Below, piece after piece: positions 20,347-29,864 of a DNA stretch of 64,000 nucleotides. Numbering within the stretch: position 1 is the stretch's first letter; every line of letters begins with the position of its first letter. The notes beneath the pieces are model-generated. The model searched no databases, was not told where the DNA came from, and was given only the letters and a program-made list of their open reading frames with translations. Made by a program: the position numbers and the translations under genes. This DNA is from an uncultured Bacteroidota bacterium (lineage in GTDB: Bacteria; Bacteroidota; Bacteroidia; Chitinophagales; Chitinophagaceae), in the NCBI GenBank assembly GCA_903829015.1, contig CAIKOJ010000151.1, positions 62,001 to 126,000 of the forward strand, written 5' to 3'.

Positions 20347-21120
20347 TTATTTTTTGGGTTCATCTGCTTTCACTTTGTTCCAGAGTGCATCCATTTCCCA
20401 CAGGGTCATATCGTGGAGCGATTTGCCATCGGCCTGCGCCAATTCTTCTACTGCGGTAAACCGCCTGATAAATTTCTTGTTTGTTTTTTCGAGTGCGCGC
20501 TCGGGGTCTACTTTTACAAAGCGTGCGTAGTTGATGATGGCAAACAAAACATCGCCCAGTTCGTTTTCAATCTCAACCTGGTTTTCGTCAGCTACGGCTT
20601 CGTAGAGTTCGTTTAGTTCTTCTTCTACCTTGGCCTTTACCTGCCCGGTATTCTCCCACTCAAAGCCTACGGTCTTTGTTTTCTCCTGGAGGCGGAGTGC
20701 TTTTATCAGTGCGGGCATTGCATTCGGTACGCCGCTGAGAATAGATTTCTTGCCTTCGGCCTGTTTTATTTTTTCCCAGTTTTGCTTTACTTCATCTTCG
20801 TTGTTCACTTTAAGTGCGCCGTAAATATGCGGGTGGCGGTTGATGAGTTTGTTGCAAACGCCTTCAACCACATCATCGAAAGTGAACTGCTGCTGCTCGC
20901 TGCCGATCTTGCTGTAAAACATAATATGGAGTAGTAGATCTCCCAGTTCTTCTTTGAGGCCCTTCCAGTTCTCATTTACTATGACCTCCGACAGCTCGTA
21001 GACCTCCTCGAGTGTTTGTGGCTGCAGGGTATGAATGGTTTGCTTTCTATCCCACGGGCACTCGGTGCGGAGTTCGTCCATTATGGTTTTGAGCCGCTCA
21101 ATTGATTTAGAATATTCCAT
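20347..21120 (-). CDS. mazG: nucleoside triphosphate pyrophosphohydrolase MazG
   Basis: LRTECPWDRKQTIHTLQPQTLEEVYEL...ELGDLLLHIMFYSKI; two MazG repeats. Confidence 0.95.
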   Translation of the reverse strand: MEYSKSIERLKTIMDELRTECPWDRKQTIHTLQPQTLEEVYELSEVIVNENWKGLKEELGDLLLHIMFYSKIGSEQQQFTFDDVVEGVCNKLINRHPHIYGALKVNNEDEVKQNWEKIKQAEGKKSILSGVPNAMPALIKALRLQEKTKTVGFEWENTGQVKAKVEEELNELYEAVADENQVEIENELGDVLFAIINYARFVKVDPERALEKTNKKFIRRFTAVEELAQADGKSLHDMTLWEMDALWNKVKADEPKK

Positions 21121-21239
21121 GCAATGCTTGGGTGTATTAATATATTTTGGTTGCAGACAATGAGTATGCTATGCCTAAATTTACGCATACTTTATTAAAC
21201 CGCCATTGTAAAGTAATTACACAAAGAATTTAACCCAGC

Positions 21240-21806
21240 CTATTCGTTGGTTTCACCCCAACGGTAGCCACCTACATCTATGCCTGCAAGCTGGAGTACC
21301 CTGCTTACGACGGTATCGGCCATTTCCTCGAGGGTGGATGGACGGCTATAGAAAGAAGGCGTCGCCGGGCAAATGATTCCACCTGCCTCGGTAACCGTGG
21401 TCATGTTTTTAAGATGAATGAGGTTGTACGGTGTTTCCCTGACCACACAAATGAGTTTGCGGCGCTCCTTGAGCATTACATCTGCAGCCCGGGTAATGAG
21501 GTCGTTGCTGATGCCGGCGGCTATGCGGCCCAGTGTGCCCATGCTGCAGGGGCAGATAATAAGTGCGTTGTACATGGCACTGCCTGATGCAAATGGTGCC
21601 ATAAAGTCGTTCTTACCCCACACCTTAAACGGGTACTGTGCGTAGGCTTTATTCTGCAGCTCGTGCTCCCAAACGGTAAACGAGTTATCGCTCCACACCA
21701 GACTTACTTCGGTCAACTGGTCTTTTATGAGCAGGAGCCGGTCGAGCAACACTTTGGCATAAATGGATCCGCTGGCACCTGTAACCGCAATTGCTATTTT
21801 TATCAT
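21240..21806 (-). CDS. ubiX: UbiX family flavin prenyltransferase
   Basis: IAIAVTGASGSIYAKVLLDRL; CPCSMGTLGRIAAGISNDLITRAADVMLKERRKLICVVRETP. Confidence 0.95.
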   Translation of the reverse strand: MIKIAIAVTGASGSIYAKVLLDRLLLIKDQLTEVSLVWSDNSFTVWEHELQNKAYAQYPFKVWGKNDFMAPFASGSAMYNALIICPCSMGTLGRIAAGISNDLITRAADVMLKERRKLICVVRETPYNLIHLKNMTTVTEAGGIICPATPSFYSRPSTLEEMADTVVSRVLQLAGIDVGGYRWGETNE

Positions 21807-21865
21807 AAAATTATTGTCCGAATGGGCAAAACTACATGGAATATTTGTAAATTCGTTTTTCTAAA

Positions 21866-22507
21866 ATGCTAATAATAATGAAACGTGTATTGCTTATTGC
21901 AGTAGTTATGTTGTCGGTGCCTGCCCTGTTGCTGGCAGATGGCAAGAGCAAAAAATCGGCCGCGACTGAAAAAGGAACAACCGCAGCCAGTGCGCCGGAA
22001 GCGAAGAATGATGAGATCCACTGGATCACAGATATGAACGAGTTGCAGCAGAAGATGGCAGCCAACCCTAAGAAAGTGTATTTTGATATATATACCGACT
22101 GGTGTGGCTGGTGCAAAAAAATGGACGCTGCCACATTCACCAATCCGGAACTGATCAAGTATATGAATACTAACTTCTATGCTGTGAGGCTGAATGCCGA
22201 GCGCCAGGACGTGATCAATTTTCAGGGTAAGGAATACAAATTCGAACCACAGTATAAGGCCAATACTTTTGCTGTAGAGATCATGCACGGGTCTATGTCT
22301 TACCCAACCAGTGTATTTATGGTGGAGAATTTTCAGAGCCCTACGCCTATACCGGGCTACCATACCGTGAAGGAAATGGAATTGTTCATGACCTATTTTG
22401 GTGACAATGCCTACAAGCATATTAAGTACGATGACTATGCTAAAAAATATAGTTATGCATGGGATCGTGGTCAGGCACCGGATATGACACCACCGGCAGG
22501 ACATTAG
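21866..22507 (+). CDS. thioredoxin-fold protein, secreted
   Basis: Signal peptide; KKVYFDIYTDWCGWCKKMDAATF (CxxC). Start may be 21878. Confidence 0.9.
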   Translation: MLIIMKRVLLIAVVMLSVPALLLADGKSKKSAATEKGTTAASAPEAKNDEIHWITDMNELQQKMAANPKKVYFDIYTDWCGWCKKMDAATFTNPELIKYMNTNFYAVRLNAERQDVINFQGKEYKFEPQYKANTFAVEIMHGSMSYPTSVFMVENFQSPTPIPGYHTVKEMELFMTYFGDNAYKHIKYDDYAKKYSYAWDRGQAPDMTPPAGH

Positions 22508-22527
22508 TACCAACTTAAAGCTATTAC

Positions 22528-22562
22528 AAGCCCCGAGACATTGCGTTTCGGGGCTTTTTTTA
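22528..22562 (+). terminator. intrinsic terminator
   Basis: AAGCCCCGA...TCGGGGCTT + T-tract. Confidence 0.85.
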
Positions 22563-22633
22563 TTGGGGGTGGTGTTAGATACCGTGTTGCTAGTATTAAA
22601 TAAATTGGTATCTTTATTATATAAGGTGTGTTT

Positions 22634-23596
22634 ATGAAATTTTCTACCCTACTCTTATTGGTTATATTCTGCTCATTGGTTTCAAGTGCTAGTGTTGGGC
22701 CAATTACCGGTGATACAAGTGTGTGTGTTGGCCGCAATATTACATTGTATGATACTACTATAGGCGGCAAATGGAAAAGCAACGATACCGCCATCGTCAG
22801 CATTGATTCGATATTGGGGACTGTAACTGGTACAGCGGCCGGCACTGCTGTAATTACCTATATGGTTGGTCTAGATTATGTTACCAGAATAATTACTGTA
22901 AATCCAAATCCCGCACCTATAGTGGGCAGCATATTATGTGCCGGAGGAGGTGGCACAATAAGTGACCCAACATCCGGAGGCTACTGGGATATCACCTCCC
23001 ATTTTACCGGATCCTTTAGTTCGTTTGATTCGTTACTGATTTTATCGGGCCTGTCGGCAGGGCCACTTGATGTCTTTTATGTATTGCCAACAGGGTGCAG
23101 CGCATTCGCAAATTTATTCGTCTATCCACCTCCTCCCCCTATTACCGGAAATACCCATACCTATGTAGATTCAACAACTACTTTGAGTGATGTACGGACA
23201 GGGGGTATTTGGTACAGCAGTAATACCTCTATTGCAACAGTTGGTTCGTTAACAGGTGTAGTAACAGGTATTGATACGGGCGCAGTAACCATCTATTATT
23301 ACGCACCATGTGCCACTTCAACGACTGTGGTTGTTACTATTCCCTCCGGCGAATCTATACAAACGCTCAACAGGGAAAATGAAATTAATTATTACCCAAA
23401 CCCCGTTGGAAACAAACTGAACATTACTGCGACCAACGCAATAACTTCTTTATTCATTTCCAACCTTTTTGGGCAGGTGGTATATAGCCATGGGTACAAT
23501 ACAAAAGAGGTGCAAATAGATGTTGCAGACTTGCCGGTAGGTTTTTATTTTGTTAAGATAAATGGTACAGAGGTGAGGAGGTTTGTGAAGGAGTAG
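22634..23596 (+). CDS. Ig-like (BIG_2) secreted protein with T9SS type A sorting domain
   Basis: Repeated ...SSNTSIATVGSLTGVVTGIDTGAVTIYY; C-terminal YPNPVGNKLNI...GFYFVKINGTEVRRFVKE. Confidence 0.85.
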   Translation: MKFSTLLLLVIFCSLVSSASVGPITGDTSVCVGRNITLYDTTIGGKWKSNDTAIVSIDSILGTVTGTAAGTAVITYMVGLDYVTRIITVNPNPAPIVGSILCAGGGGTISDPTSGGYWDITSHFTGSFSSFDSLLILSGLSAGPLDVFYVLPTGCSAFANLFVYPPPPPITGNTHTYVDSTTTLSDVRTGGIWYSSNTSIATVGSLTGVVTGIDTGAVTIYYYAPCATSTTVVVTIPSGESIQTLNRENEINYYPNPVGNKLNITATNAITSLFISNLFGQVVYSHGYNTKEVQIDVADLPVGFYFVKINGTEVRRFVKE

Positions 23597-23636
23597 GTGA
23601 TGGATAAATAATATTTTTAGTTTTTAAGACGTGCTT

Positions 23637-25076
23637 ATGAAACAGCTTATTGTCACTTTAGGACTTGCGATTATTTTAACGAACAGCACGCATTGTTTTG
23701 CTGTTACGTGGCCAGGACTATGTCTTAAAATGTTTTATGACATTAATGCCAACTGTATAAAAGACAGTACAGAGTCTTATTCACTGGTGCCTGTACTGCT
23801 CAGGGTTGACTCAAATGGAGTGACTGTGGATACTTTGTCTGCAACGAGCGTTGTGTTTTACGTTCCAAATGCTCCCGTGGGTACGATCTACAAATTCACA
23901 GTATTGCCCTATCCCGGGGGCCCAACGATCTCCTGCCCTTCATCCGGCTTCGTTTTGGATACTATATTATCTACTTATTCTTACCATGACAAATATTTTG
24001 CCATGACTTGTCCCACAACACCAGTATTTGACCTTGGGGAGCACTGCATCTCACATTTGGCTGGAACAATGGACCAGCAAGCCCTCATCTACGCAGGCAA
24101 TAACTCATGCGCGACGGCAGCAGGGACACTCACTGTCAATTTCGGTCCTAAATATATGTATGCCGGAGGCCCTGGCAGAACCCCTACTTCGGTATCAGGC
24201 CGCACACTTACCTGGAATATACCCGGCGGCCCCAGTGAAGCTATATATGTCGAGCTTCTTCATGATGCGGGGGCAGGGATGCTAACGGTCGGAGACACTG
24301 CACAAATGCATATAACAATAACGCCAACGGCAGGAGACATTGATACCAGCAATAACAGCGAAACGATAACAGATACGATAAAGGCCAGCCATGACCCAAA
24401 TGAAATCACTGTATCACCTGCGGGATGCATCGCATCGGGAATGAGCCCGGTAGTGCTAACTTATGATTTACGCTTCAGCAATACGGGTACCGATACTGCT
24501 CAGAACATTTATGTACTGGATACCCTTTCGGAGTTTTTAGACCCACATACATTGCGTATAGTTGCGGCTACAGACACTATGAACATTACGGTACAAAATA
24601 TTCTGGACATGTATTCCGGCATCTACCACGGTATTGTAAAATTTGAATTCCCGAACATAAAACTGCCTGATAGTTCGCACCACGGGCTATGTGACGGCGG
24701 AGTAATTTATACAGTTAAAACCAGGCCTGGCCTGACGGCAGGTATGCACATTTACAACCATGCAGGTATTTACTTTGACAGCAACCCAGCTGTACTGACC
24801 AATTGGGCCGATAATGGGATTGGCTGCGCCACAACCGGTGTAGTTATGCCGGCGGCAAAAACAACCGATATCTACCCCAACCCCGCAACAACAGAACTGA
24901 CTGTGACTGCACAGGATAGGATAACGACGATAGCCATCAGCAACGTCTATGGGCAGACAGTGTACAGCAATGATTATAATGCAGAAAAAGTTGGCATAAA
25001 TATTGCTGCTTTACCAGCAGGTATCTACTTTATCAGGATCAATGGTACAGAGGTGAAGAGGTTTGTGAAGGAGTAG
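23637..25076 (+). CDS. secreted protein with DUF11/DUF7619-like repeat region and T9SS type A sorting domain
   Basis: ASHDPNEITVSPAGC...LTYDLRFSNTGTDTAQNIYVLDTLSEFLDPHTLRIV; C-term IYPNPATTELTV...GIYFIRINGTEVKRFVKE. Confidence 0.85.
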   Translation: MKQLIVTLGLAIILTNSTHCFAVTWPGLCLKMFYDINANCIKDSTESYSLVPVLLRVDSNGVTVDTLSATSVVFYVPNAPVGTIYKFTVLPYPGGPTISCPSSGFVLDTILSTYSYHDKYFAMTCPTTPVFDLGEHCISHLAGTMDQQALIYAGNNSCATAAGTLTVNFGPKYMYAGGPGRTPTSVSGRTLTWNIPGGPSEAIYVELLHDAGAGMLTVGDTAQMHITITPTAGDIDTSNNSETITDTIKASHDPNEITVSPAGCIASGMSPVVLTYDLRFSNTGTDTAQNIYVLDTLSEFLDPHTLRIVAATDTMNITVQNILDMYSGIYHGIVKFEFPNIKLPDSSHHGLCDGGVIYTVKTRPGLTAGMHIYNHAGIYFDSNPAVLTNWADNGIGCATTGVVMPAAKTTDIYPNPATTELTVTAQDRITTIAISNVYGQTVYSNDYNAEKVGINIAALPAGIYFIRINGTEVKRFVKE

Positions 25077-25116
25077 TTCTGTTTGAACATTGAAAACAGG
25101 CACGTATTTAATAGTT

Positions 25117-25133
25117 GCACCCCGATGGGGTGC
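25117..25133. repeat. perfect hairpin GCACCCC-GAT-GGGGTGC
   Basis: 7-bp stem with 3-nt loop, directly before the 75-bp array. Confidence 0.7.
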
Positions 25134-25155
25134 TGGTTACAAACAATTTTTAAGT

Positions 25156-25455
25156 CTACAAAGCTTGGACTCCTAAAGGAGTCTTACAAGAAAATCGATG
25201 TCTGATTTTAAGGACTAATTGGTATATACACTACAAAGCTTGGACTCCTAAAGGAGTCTTATTAGAAAATCGACGCCTGATTTTAAGGACTAATTGGTAT
25301 ATACTCTACAAAGCCTGGACTCCTAACGGAGTCGTAGTAAAAAATAGATGCCCTATTTTAAAGTCTGATTGGTAAAAAGTCTACGAAACCCGGACTCTTA
25401 TAGGAGTCGTACAAAAAATAGATGCCTTATCTAAAGTCAATTTGGTATATACAGA
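25156..25455. repeat. tandem array of four 75-bp units, each with a GACTCC-N4-GGAGTC hairpin
   Basis: Units start at 25156, 25231, 25306 and 25381 (CTACAAAGCTTGGACTCCTAAAGGAGTC...GGTATATA). Hairpins at 25168-25183, 25243-25258, 25318-25333 and 25393-25408. Confidence 0.93.
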
Positions 25456-25541
25456 CTACTATTCAGGCACGGTTGTGGGTTGCATAGTGAGTGTAAGGCA
25501 ATGAAGGAATCAAACGAAATTTGTACAAATAAGTTCGGCAA

Positions 25542-26282
25542 CTACAGCCCCATCAGCGACGGAGTACGATGGGTATTGCGGCGTGAGTTTCTTAGTTTTT
25601 TTACGCCTTTCCAGTGATCTGGACCATAGCTACCAAAAGGAAGACGACCGCCACCCTGGCCGCAACGGCTGATGTAGAAACCGAGATTCACACAAATGGC
25701 TGAGGGCTTCATACTATTATCGGCATCGCCATGTGCCTGTATATTTTCGAGGCCCATTATGTATTTGACTCTGGCATAAAAATGTCTTTTGAAAACGTAT
25801 CCAACGTTTAAGTTCATACCCAAACTGCCGCTATTGATCATGCCATCTGAGCCAATCTTAATAGTTGCAGAGGTATCATTTGTAAACTTCGTTTTTTCTA
25901 CTTTATACGATCCACTGAGGTTATTAATCCTGTTTATACCCAGTCCGAAAAAAAATCTCTTACCACATCTCTCTCCTGTTTTGTATAGCAGATCGAGCTG
26001 AAGATCCACCGTACTGAGATTGTATTGAATCTTGGGATCTTGAGTGACTTTGCACCCTGCCATTTCGTAGGCGAGGCCGGGTTCAAAAAAGATCTTACCG
26101 CCCAGAGAGAAATCATATAGCACGCCAAAATTAAATGCAGTGAGCATACTTGTACTCACGGACTGACCGGCAGCTTTGATTTTCAAGTTTGGCATACACA
26201 GCCCGCCCTCAAATGCAAACTGGGCAAGGGATGAACCTGTGGCAAATGCTACTATCATTAGAGTAATAAAGATCCTTTTCAT
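25542..26282 (-). CDS. outer-membrane beta-barrel (PorT-like) protein
   Basis: Signal peptide; EGGLCMPNLKIKAAG...FNFGVLYDFSLGGKIFFEPGLAYEM alternating pattern. Confidence 0.7.
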   Translation of the reverse strand: MKRIFITLMIVAFATGSSLAQFAFEGGLCMPNLKIKAAGQSVSTSMLTAFNFGVLYDFSLGGKIFFEPGLAYEMAGCKVTQDPKIQYNLSTVDLQLDLLYKTGERCGKRFFFGLGINRINNLSGSYKVEKTKFTNDTSATIKIGSDGMINSGSLGMNLNVGYVFKRHFYARVKYIMGLENIQAHGDADNSMKPSAICVNLGFYISRCGQGGGRLPFGSYGPDHWKGVKKLRNSRRNTHRTPSLMGL

Positions 26283-26476
26283 AAAAACCAGTTTTTGTTG
26301 CTATGCACAGGTTTACCCGCGGCGTGTTTTAATTTGCATGTGAAATTACAAAAATAAAAGTAGTTGTCAATATGAAACATGAGATTATTATTACATAATG
26401 AATCCAGCTTAAGAAAAAAGTACTGAACTCAACATGTGGTACCCGGTTTTGCTACCTTCAAAAATCTATTGCAATA

Positions 26477-26947
26477 TTATTTCAATAACAGCAGCTGTCC
26501 TAAATGGTTAGAAAGGTGAGTTGTTCGTCCTAAAACCACATTTAGCCTGTTGCGGTGCGGCTCTTTTGCAAAGTCTTCCACAGATACCGAAGTATGTTTC
26601 ATCAGCCAATCGGCAGGTTGCAGACTCTTAAAGTGCTTTTCCAGTTTTGCGTTTGTAGCTGTCCAGGCTGCGCGAAGATCGGCAACCGACGGCATTTGCT
26701 GCCCTGATTTGTCGGGGGATTTGATGAATATTTCCAAAAAATCGTGGTGTGCCCTTTCCTCAAACCCCAGCAAGGGCAGCATCAGATCGTGCACGGCAGT
26801 AAGGTGTCCCAATAAATATACTCCGCTATTGCGGCCGGGTGCTACGTCTTTCATGAGTTGCTCATCGGTGAGGGCGTCCAACAGTTTGTTGGTTTGATTG
26901 ATGGTGTTGTACCAATTGTCCAGTATTATTTTGATAACGAGTTCCAT
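26477..26947 (-). CDS. DinB family protein
   Basis: ATG at 26947; NSGVYLLGHLTAVHDLMLPLLGF and THLSNHLGQLLLL. Confidence 0.8.
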   Translation of the reverse strand: MELVIKIILDNWYNTINQTNKLLDALTDEQLMKDVAPGRNSGVYLLGHLTAVHDLMLPLLGFEERAHHDFLEIFIKSPDKSGQQMPSVADLRAAWTATNAKLEKHFKSLQPADWLMKHTSVSVEDFAKEPHRNRLNVVLGRTTHLSNHLGQLLLLK

Positions 26948-27155
26948 TAGTTTCAAATTTAGGTTACTAAAATAATGGTTGTAATGAAAAAGTGACTGAT
27001 AAAGGTATAGCTGATCTTTATAAAAGCCAGAGCACTAGTGTGCCGCTGCTTTCTCGTTTGTTATTTTGCAAACAGCAAAATCTTTTCCGTTGTTTTCCCG
27101 TATAAAAAGTTGTGCCAAAACCCTAAATTTACTCCTACACTAAAATCCACACTAT

Positions 27156-27845
27156 ATGTCAATGAAAAACTACGGCGTTCTGAAAGGACGGGTATATGAC
27201 CGTAAGCTTGCCACGCCACAGGCCGAGCACTACCAGTTGTTAGTAAACAGGGGTGGCAAGCCGCATAGGGTAGCCATCAATACGCTATCGCAAACGGCAC
27301 CTACGCTTGTACTGTTTTACCTCAACGACAATTTTCATCACCCTATTACAGACGCGATACTAGCAGCCAAACTGCCAATAGGATATACTGAACTGAGGGG
27401 TCTATCGAGTGCAAATGTGAATGTAAAAGGAATTTGCCTGGATGAGATCAGGTCAAACCTGTTTCGTTTGCAGGATTTGAAACCGCTCCAGCCCTCGGCA
27501 CCGGGCCCGGACAATGATCTGAATGATAAGATGGACATGATTGTAAAGCAGGCCATCAGCGATCCTACGGCAGTGCTGTATGCTTTTGGTGAGCACTGGC
27601 AAGATACAACAGGAGCGGACAATTATTTCCCGGAAGTATCGCCGAGCAGGGGCGTGCACCAAATACATATGAACCAGGGCAACCCTGCAGGTACCAGCTA
27701 CTTCGCTGAGAATGGTGTGTATCAGGACGGCGGACTGCTTTTCCATTTTCCCAGCCGCAACAAATGGGTGGCAATATTCACTGCTTTCCAGTCGCAGATA
27801 TTCCATACTGATGATGTGTATGGCAAAACCATTGCCGGGTTTTAA
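27156..27845 (+). CDS. DUF2278 (YukJ-like) family protein
   Basis: NYGVLKGRVYDRKLATPQAEHYQLLVN...HQIHMNQGNP...YQDGGLLFHFPSRNKWVAIFTAFQSQ. Confidence 0.85.
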   Translation: MSMKNYGVLKGRVYDRKLATPQAEHYQLLVNRGGKPHRVAINTLSQTAPTLVLFYLNDNFHHPITDAILAAKLPIGYTELRGLSSANVNVKGICLDEIRSNLFRLQDLKPLQPSAPGPDNDLNDKMDMIVKQAISDPTAVLYAFGEHWQDTTGADNYFPEVSPSRGVHQIHMNQGNPAGTSYFAENGVYQDGGLLFHFPSRNKWVAIFTAFQSQIFHTDDVYGKTIAGF

Positions 27846-28200
27846 ACCGGGGCTACCACCGGCAGGTACACCTGCGGCTAATGTGCATATAGTTGCAGCT
27901 ATGGTCAATCCCGCAGGTAGTGACCCAGGAAATGAATTTGTGATGTTGCTCAACACCGGTACGATTGATGTAAATCTAAAGGGATGGCAGGTTGCTGACA
28001 ATCAGAATAAAAGAGACACGTTAGGGAATCTCACAGTACATGCCGGAGAAACTATTAAAATAAAACTCAGCGGCAATGGTGCTCAGCTACCCAATAGCGG
28101 GGGCAATATTACTTTGCTCAACAAAGATGGCATAAAGATCAGCGGTGTGTCTTATACAAAAACAGATGCGGCTACCGAAGGAGTGCTAGTGAAATTCTAA
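27712..28200 (+). CDS. lamin-tail-domain reading frame, probable C-terminal part of the DUF2278 gene in the +1 frame
   Basis: ANVHIVAAMVNPAGSDPGNEFVMLLNTGTIDVNLKGWQVADNQNKRDTLGNLTVHAGETIKI is LTD-like. The meaningful part starts about 27844. Confidence 0.6.
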   Translation: MVCIRTADCFSIFPAATNGWQYSLLSSRRYSILMMCMAKPLPGFKPGLPPAGTPAANVHIVAAMVNPAGSDPGNEFVMLLNTGTIDVNLKGWQVADNQNKRDTLGNLTVHAGETIKIKLSGNGAQLPNSGGNITLLNKDGIKISGVSYTKTDAATEGVLVKF

Positions 28201-28219
28201 CATTGGTAATTAGCTGTGT

Positions 28220-28259
28220 AAAGAGCCATCAGGCAGCACCTGATGGCTCTTTGTTTTTT
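28220..28259 (+). terminator. intrinsic terminator
   Basis: AAAGAGCCATCAGG-CAGCA-CCTGATGGCTCTTT then GTTTTTT. Confidence 0.88.
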
Positions 28260-28436
28260 CAATAAGGGGTGTATCGGTGGCAAATATGTTGTACCTGAGG
28301 TTATTGATAAAAACATAGTATTTGTAAGGTATGCGCGATCCAATTGTATCAGTTTGATCTGTGTTACACGGCAACAAGGCAATATCAAGGCAATAACGTA
28401 GATTTATTTATCTTTAGCTTCTAAGCCCCTGCACAA

Positions 28437-29864
28437 ATGGTATTCAGCAGTATAGTATTCATTTTCTATTTCCTGCCTATCTTTTTTCTGGTCTACTACC
28501 TGGCCGATAAAAGGTATAAGAATGCCATTATATTACTCGGCAGTGTTTTCTTTTATGCATGGGGTGCCCCGAAGTTCGTTTTTGTATTACTTGGCGTAAC
28601 CGTCATTGATTTTTACGTAGTTAGGCTGATGGATAGTCAGCAAGAAAAGGCGCGGCGGGTTATGCTGCTGAGCCTGTCGCTGTGTATCAACCTCGGGTTG
28701 CTGGTTTATTTTAAATACAGCAATTTTTTTGTAGAGAATGTAAATGTGCTGCTATCGCAACTGGGTATGAAACAGGTGCCATGGACCAAACTCATACTCC
28801 CTATAGGTATTTCGTTTTACACTTTTGAAACCATTACCTATGTGGTAGATGTGTACAGGAGCGTACACAAGCCGCTGCGCAATTTCTGGGACTACCAGAT
28901 GTACATCATACTGTTTCCGAAATTAATAGCAGGTCCTATCATTAGGTTTCATGATTTTGCTGACCAGATCTATGACCATGCACAGAATGAAACTACGGAT
29001 AACAAGCTACGCGGATTGTACCGGTTTTTCTTTGGGTTGGGCAAGAAAGTACTGATTGCGAATGTAATGGGTGCCAACGCCGATGCGATCTTAAACATCC
29101 CGTTTGGTGAACTTGGCACTGGTCAGCTTTGGTTAGGTGTGCTCAGCTATACTTTCCAGATCTACTTTGACTTTTCGGGCTATTCTGATATGGCCATAGG
29201 CCTAGGGTTGATGATGGGTTTCAGGTTCCCGGAGAATTTCAACAATCCATACATTGCCACTTCGGTTACAGATTTCTGGAGGCGCTGGCACATTACACTG
29301 GGCAGCTGGATGCGCAACTACCTGTACATTCCTCTGGGTGGTAATAAGGTAAATACCAGGCTACGGCTGTATCTGAATCTGTGGTTGGTTTTCCTCGCAT
29401 CAGGCTTGTGGCACGGAGCCGCATGGGGTTTCATTTTCTGGGGTGCTTATCATGGTTTCTTTCTTGTAATAGAACGGATCTTCCTAGGAAAGTGGCTTGA
29501 AAAAATCGGGCGGTTTGCTTTTCTATACACGTTTCCGGTGGTGCTGGTGGGGTGGTTGTTTTTCAGACTTGAATCTTTAGGCACATCACTTCATTATTTA
29601 AAGCGAATGTTTGTGTGGCACGGAGGTGATATCAGGTTTTGGAGGCCGGATAAAGAATATATAACCTATCTTTTAATTGCGGCAGTATTTTCATTTTTCT
29701 CAATCAGCGGACCTGCCAGACGGCTTCAGGAAAAACTGCTTTCGCCAGACTATACGTTAAAAATGCATTATGCGATGATGTTCCTGGGCATTGTAGTTTT
29801 TATTTTGTCTGCAGGAAAAATTACAGGGTCTGATTTTAATCCGTTTATTTATTTCAGATTCTGA
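28437..29864 (+). CDS. MBOAT family O-acyltransferase (AlgI-like)
   Basis: LPIGISFYTFETITYVVDVYR; PENFNNPYIATSVTDFWRRWHITLGSWMRNYLYIPLGGN; LWHGAAWGFIFWGAYHG. Confidence 0.95.
   Translation: MVFSSIVFIFYFLPIFFLVYYLADKRYKNAIILLGSVFFYAWGAPKFVFVLLGVTVIDFYVVRLMDSQQEKARRVMLLSLSLCINLGLLVYFKYSNFFVENVNVLLSQLGMKQVPWTKLILPIGISFYTFETITYVVDVYRSVHKPLRNFWDYQMYIILFPKLIAGPIIRFHDFADQIYDHAQNETTDNKLRGLYRFFFGLGKKVLIANVMGANADAILNIPFGELGTGQLWLGVLSYTFQIYFDFSGYSDMAIGLGLMMGFRFPENFNNPYIATSVTDFWRRWHITLGSWMRNYLYIPLGGNKVNTRLRLYLNLWLVFLASGLWHGAAWGFIFWGAYHGFFLVIERIFLGKWLEKIGRFAFLYTFPVVLVGWLFFRLESLGTSLHYLKRMFVWHGGDIRFWRPDKEYITYLLIAAVFSFFSISGPARRLQEKLLSPDYTLKMHYAMMFLGIVVFILSAGKITGSDFNPFIYFRF

Noticed and set aside
21869-22513. 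214-aa ORF antisense to the thioredoxin-like gene
   Set aside because: Shadow ORF; the + strand CxxC protein with signal peptide and terminator is clear.
25154-25375. Stop-free frame through the 75-bp repeats (YKAWTPKGVLQENRCLILRTNWYIHYKAWTPKG...)
   Set aside because: 75 is divisible by 3, so the frame stays open automatically. There is no ATG/GTG/TTG start, substitutions are not synonymous-biased, and conservation focuses on the hairpin.
25156-25455. CRISPR array
   Set aside because: Whole 75-bp unit repeats head-to-tail without variable spacers; no cas genes.
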